Source: Gammaproteobacteria bacterium
GTDB taxonomy: Bacteria > Pseudomonadota > Gammaproteobacteria > Chromatiales > Chromatiaceae
Reading direction: 5' to 3'
Assembly (NCBI GenBank): GCA_006227775.1
Contig: SBFV01000295.1
Coordinates: 1-7,492 of the forward strand
Length of the DNA stretch: 7,492 nt
Position 1 is the first letter of the stretch. Each line of letters begins with the position of its first letter. Position numbers and translations under genes: made by a program. Below the pieces are notes generated by a model, which saw nothing but the letters and a program-made list of their open reading frames with translations, had not been told where the DNA came from and searched no databases. Positions 4,272 through 7,492 of the stretch are shown here, piece by piece.

Positions 4272-6511
4272 TGGCGGATCTTCCTCACCAGACCTCTCCC
4301 CTGCGGGGAAATCTCAGCGAGGGCAAAAAGGGCAAGCCTTTCCTGGTGCTGGCCTTCGCCTTTCGCCGTGCCCCGCTGATCCTGCTGCTGGGGGGGGTGC
4401 TGGCGGCGTTCCTGCTTTTTGTCTTGCTCCCCCGGGTCAAGACGCTGTATAGCACCGATGGCCTGCTGCTGATCGATCCCAGCAAGGAAATGACGGTGAG
4501 TGGACGGGAGCGCGACCCTTTTCCCGGCGTCTTCCGCGATTTCACCCGCACCATGGTCCAGCGACTCACCGCCATCGACCTGCTGTCCGAAGCGGTGCAG
4601 CGTCTACAGCCTGATCAGTATCCCAGCTTTCTGGTTCCGACCGATCCGCCCCAGGTCAATGCCTTTCGTCTGCAAGCCCACATCGATGTCCGGGAAGTAC
4701 CTCAGACCTATCTGGTCTCGGTCGTTATCACGGCCCCTCAGCCCCATGGCCTGGCCGAGGTCCTTAATCATGTGATGCAGGCGTTCGTGGACAAGGTCCA
4801 GCACGAACAGCAAAGCAAGCAGTTGCGGCGCATCAATTATCTGACCCTGGAAAGGGACAAGATTCTGGGCCGGCTCGAGGAATCTCAGGCATTGTTGCTT
4901 AAGCCCAACCCGGACCTGATCGAGGGGGCGGTATTACACGAAGGCTATACCGCCCATGTCAGTAAGCTGGACAAGATCCAACAACTCTATCTGGACGCGG
5001 AGGTCCGGCGTTCCGAGGCGCACATCCTGTACGAGCAGGCCGTAGCCAATCTGACGGAATTGTCCCAACTGGATCTCCAGCCCCTGGCCAATCAGCGGGT
5101 GGCGGATAACTTCGGCATCACCCGCATGGAACTCTGGACCTACGAGCAAACGGCAGAGCTTCGTAAGAGCATCGACGGCCTCACCGTGGACAACCAGGAC
5201 CGGAAGAATGTCGAGGCGCGCATCCAGGCCATGGAGGACTATCTCTATAACTATAAGATTCGGGTCGCGGAACAGACCATTGATCAATTACAGTCCACCC
5301 GTTTATTCGGGTTCACCGAGGAGCTGATTCGTGCCACCAACACCGATGAGGCCGCCGCCAAGCAAGTGGATTACTTACAAGGGTTGTTGAGCGAGGCCGC
5401 GCAAGAACATCATCGCGTGGCCCAGGGGGTCTACGAGGCGTCAGGGCTTCAGTACACCATCGATCAATTGCGGGAACGGCTGCAAGCCCTCAACAGCCGC
5501 ATCGACGATGCCGAGATGGAGGCCATGGCGCCGGTGCAGATCTATATCGACAAGATGGCGCTGAAGCCAGGCGGACCCGGGAGTACCAATGCCAAGGCGC
5601 TGGCGGTGATGAGCTTCCTCCTCGGCTTTGGCGGTGCCTTTGGCTTCATCCTGGTGTTCGACTTCGTGGATAACCGGTTGCGGGATCCCAAGGAGGTGAA
5701 CAGCGCCCTGGGCGGCCCAGGGGCCGGCCCCATCCCCATCCTGGAGGGGCCGGAGCATCCTCCTGGCAGCTTTGCCGAGGTTACCCTGGAGTGGCCCCGC
5801 CACCCGACGGCCCTCGCCATTCGCGCCCTGGCGGTGCGGTTCGAACTGGAGTGGGAGCGGTACGGCTCCCGGGTCTTCGCCCTGTCCGGCCTCGGGCCCG
5901 GTTGCGGGGTCAGTTCCCTGGCGTTGGGTCTGGGGCACGCCCTGGGTGCCCGGGGTCGCCGTCTGCTGCTGGTGGAGTGCAATCTGCGCCGGCCGGGTCT
6001 GGCCAGGGCTCAAGGCGCCCTCCGGCCGGGTCCGGGTCTGTGGGAGGCCCTTCAGGATGAAGCCCTGGACCTGAAGGGCCTGGTGCAGTGGGATCCACGC
6101 CGCCAGGTCGACATCCTTCCGGCGGGCGAAGCCGGGGAGGGCCTGGCCGACCGGCCGGCCTTCCTGCGGCTGCTGGCGCGGTTCCGGGACAACTATGATC
6201 TGATCCTGCTGGACGTGGCCGCCCTGGCGGATGATGATTTTGCCTACCACGTCGCCGCCCATGCCGACGCGGTCCTGCTGGTCGGCCGGGAGGACGACAG
6301 CCTCTACCGGGATCTGCGCCAGTCCATCGATCGCCTGGTCCTGGCCGAGGTACCCGCGATCAGCGCCGTCCTGAATTTCACCCAGACCAAGCGTTCGGAA
6401 CGTATCCTGTCCACCATTTACGCGCAAATGCGCTGGCTGTCGCGCTTGCACTGGATGTTGCACCGCTCGCTCCGGCGCGTCCTGAGGCGTCTGACCCGTC
6501 GGGGGGATTGA
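4271..6511 (+). CDS. Wzz/Wzc-like chain-length protein with a degenerate tyrosine-autokinase domain
   Basis: A 746-residue polysaccharide co-polymerase. TM1 lies at about 34-53 and TM2 at about 443-463 (ending GFGGAFGFILVFDF, followed by DNRLRDPKEV). Between them is a periplasmic region of about 390 residues with long helical, probably coiled-coil, stretches, a typical Wzz/GumC layout. Residues about 500-710 have the fold pattern of a cytoplasmic BY-kinase, as in Wzc and ExoP. The catalytic motifs are eroded: Walker A is GPGCGVSS with Val547 where Lys is required; Walker A' reads VECNLRRP with Glu569 and Asn571 in place of the two Asp; Walker B keeps YDLILLD (Asp648) but is followed by VAA instead of TPP. 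The C-terminus is Arg-rich with no tyrosine cluster. It should still set chain length and contact the export lipoprotein, but autophosphorylation looks unlikely. ATG 4271 is the first start after an in-frame TAG at 4262; its ribosome-binding site (AGGCGG) is weak. Confidence 0.9.
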   Translation: MADLPHQTSPLRGNLSEGKKGKPFLVLAFAFRRAPLILLLGGVLAAFLLFVLLPRVKTLYSTDGLLLIDPSKEMTVSGRERDPFPGVFRDFTRTMVQRLTAIDLLSEAVQRLQPDQYPSFLVPTDPPQVNAFRLQAHIDVREVPQTYLVSVVITAPQPHGLAEVLNHVMQAFVDKVQHEQQSKQLRRINYLTLERDKILGRLEESQALLLKPNPDLIEGAVLHEGYTAHVSKLDKIQQLYLDAEVRRSEAHILYEQAVANLTELSQLDLQPLANQRVADNFGITRMELWTYEQTAELRKSIDGLTVDNQDRKNVEARIQAMEDYLYNYKIRVAEQTIDQLQSTRLFGFTEELIRATNTDEAAAKQVDYLQGLLSEAAQEHHRVAQGVYEASGLQYTIDQLRERLQALNSRIDDAEMEAMAPVQIYIDKMALKPGGPGSTNAKALAVMSFLLGFGGAFGFILVFDFVDNRLRDPKEVNSALGGPGAGPIPILEGPEHPPGSFAEVTLEWPRHPTALAIRALAVRFELEWERYGSRVFALSGLGPGCGVSSLALGLGHALGARGRRLLLVECNLRRPGLARAQGALRPGPGLWEALQDEALDLKGLVQWDPRRQVDILPAGEAGEGLADRPAFLRLLARFRDNYDLILLDVAALADDDFAYHVAAHADAVLLVGREDDSLYRDLRQSIDRLVLAEVPAISAVLNFTQTKRSERILSTIYAQMRWLSRLHWMLHRSLRRVLRRLTRRGD
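6501..6507 (+). promoter_or_regulatory. Ribosome-binding site supporting a GTG start
   Basis: GGGGGGA inside the last codons of the chain-length gene ends 5 bases before GTG 6513, an acceptable spacing. The next in-frame starts are GTG 6588 and ATG 6600. The GTG 6513 start leaves one base between the two genes, the pattern of translational coupling. Confidence 0.45.
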
Positions 6512-6512
6512 G

Positions 6513-7492
6513 GTGGTTAAAGCCCCTTTCACATCTGAATTCGAGTCAGCCCTCCCCTTAGAGCGCTACACTGATTTCCAGCGCCCGGTGTACCTGCTGA
6601 TGGGGTTGCCCTTCGATGCCATCGACATGGCCACGGCGGTGGACCAGGTCGCCACCGCGGCCCGGACAGGCCGGCGCTTTCTTCTCTCGACGCCCAATCT
6701 GAATTGGCTGATTGCCTGCCAGCGGGATGAAGCGTTTAGAAATTCCGTCCTGCAAAGCGAACTGTCCCTGCCGGACGGCATGCCGGTGGTCTGGCTGGCA
6801 CGTCTGCTGGGCCTCCCGCTGCGGCAGCGGGTCCCCGGCTCGGATCTGTTTCAGCGCTTGCGCGCCCGGCCCCTCTCGGTGCACTTTTTTGGCGGTCCGC
6901 CTGGCTTTGCCGGCCAGGCCTGCGAGAACCTCAATCGGTCCGGGGACCCCATGCGCTGTCGGGGTCATTTGTCCCCTGGCTTCGGCGGTATCGAGGAGAT
7001 GAGCGACCCGGCGACCCTGGCCGCCATCAACGCCAGCGGGGCGGACTTTCTGGTCGTGGCTCTGGGGGCGCGCAAGGGTCAGGCCTGGATCCTGCGCAAT
7101 TTGGATCGCCTGCGGATACCGGTGGTCAGCCATCTGGGGGCGGTGGTGAACTTCGTAGCTGGCTCCGTGGCCCGGGCACCGGGCCTGGTCGGTAAACTGG
7201 GCCTGGAATGGCTGTGGCGGATCAAGGAGGAGCCTGGGCTCTGGCGGCGTTACTGGCAGGATGGTTTCGGCTTTCTGGGCTATCTGCTCCGGCAAGGACT
7301 GCCGGCCCTGATCCTGAGCCGTCGGACCCCATCCAGGTCCGGGGAGTTGGAAGTCATCGCCGACCCTGATGGCCAGTTGCATCTGCGGCTGAGTGGGTTC
7401 TGGAGCGAGGCAGGGCTAAAACCCCTGCGGGAGGCCCTGGCCGACCTCAATACCTGCCCCCGGGCCGTCAGGCTTGACCTGGGAGGGGTCAA
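6513..7492 (+). CDS. WecG/TagA/CpsF-family (GT26) glycosyltransferase with probable C-terminal STAS domain (3' end outside window)
   Basis: Starting at GTG 6513 (MVKAPFTSEF), the frame is open for 326 codons to the window end. Residues about 28-255 match the WecG/TagA/CpsF family, which transfers an N-acetyl-aminosugar, often ManNAc or ManNAcA, to a lipid-linked sugar at the inner membrane. Visible motifs are STPNLNW (Thr60), LPDGMPVVW (Asp88, the presumed base by analogy with TagA), RVPGSDLF, HFFGG, LVVALGARKGQAWI, and the RAPGL...GLEWLWRIKEEP...RRYW block. The usual GxPKQExW motif is altered to GARKGQAW (185-192). From about residue 278 the sequence reads LEVIADPDGQLHLRLSGFW, then a helix LKPLREALADLN and a strand RAVRLDLGGV. 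This is the strand-strand-helix-strand opening of a STAS (anti-sigma-antagonist-like) domain, cut before its DSxGL site would appear. If ATG 6600 were the start, the family's first strand would be shortened, so GTG is preferred. Confidence 0.85.
   Translation, partial: MVKAPFTSEFESALPLERYTDFQRPVYLLMGLPFDAIDMATAVDQVATAARTGRRFLLSTPNLNWLIACQRDEAFRNSVLQSELSLPDGMPVVWLARLLGLPLRQRVPGSDLFQRLRARPLSVHFFGGPPGFAGQACENLNRSGDPMRCRGHLSPGFGGIEEMSDPATLAAINASGADFLVVALGARKGQAWILRNLDRLRIPVVSHLGAVVNFVAGSVARAPGLVGKLGLEWLWRIKEEPGLWRRYWQDGFGFLGYLLRQGLPALILSRRTPSRSGELEVIADPDGQLHLRLSGFWSEAGLKPLREALADLNTCPRAVRLDLGGV

Noticed and set aside
5441..6532. 363-codon open frame on the minus strand opposite the chain-length gene
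   Set aside because: Its composition is Gln/Gly/Pro/His-rich as a mirror of the + strand codons, with no domain; the + strand gene accounts for the region.
6558..7382. 274-codon minus-strand frame opposite the WecG-like gene
   Set aside because: The + strand frame here has the complete set of WecG/TagA motifs, so this is a shadow.
1..7492. tRNA, rRNA, CRISPR array, transposase or attachment site
   Set aside because: No repeat-spacer pattern, RNA gene signature or mobile-element protein was seen on either strand.

Overview
The window is a GC-rich stretch of about 7.5 kb in which every gene lies on the + strand. It reads as the middle of an exopolysaccharide/capsule assembly locus from a Gram-negative bacterium: it encodes an outer-membrane polysaccharide export lipoprotein and a two-TM inner-membrane chain-length protein. 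The high GC and strong G/C third-position bias, with the style of the proteins, suggest a proteobacterium, perhaps a gammaproteobacterium of the purple sulfur type. That taxonomic placement is inference only.

Layout, left to right: (1) bases 1-717, the 3' part of an open frame that enters from outside the window; its C-terminal half is a left-handed beta-helix serine-acetyltransferase-like enzyme, joined in frame to an upstream segment that may be a glycosyltransferase tail. (2) 721-1980, a GT4-type glycosyltransferase. (3) 1998-2930, a GT2-type glycosyltransferase. (4) A 67-base gap with a strong stem-loop at the stop codon of gene 3. (5) 2998-4092, a Wza/GumB-like export lipoprotein with a TTG start and a clear lipobox. 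(6) A 178-base gap holding a C-run/G-run hairpin, two near-identical 17-18 base dyads and a doubtful 56-codon frame. (7) 4271-6511, a Wzz/Wzc-like protein whose fused tyrosine-autokinase domain has lost key nucleotide-binding residues. (8) 6513 to the window end, a WecG/TagA/CpsF glycosyltransferase with a GTG start, which appears to run into a STAS domain before leaving the window.

The genes are spaced 3, 17, 67, 178 and 1 bases apart, consistent with one operon and translational coupling at several joints. In the inferred pathway the WecG-like, GT4 and GT2 enzymes build the lipid-linked repeat unit, the acetyltransferase decorates it or a precursor, the Wzz-like protein sets chain length and bridges the periplasm, and the lipoprotein forms the outer-membrane exit. 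No flippase, polymerase or initiating phosphoglycosyltransferase is visible here; they would have to lie outside.

The most unusual points are the apparently dead kinase domain fused to the chain-length protein, the glycosyltransferase-STAS fusion next to it, and the acetyltransferase with no start codon of its own. No wholly new system is demonstrated. The pairing of a pseudokinase with a STAS domain hints at control of polymer assembly that does not rely on tyrosine phosphorylation, but that is speculation.
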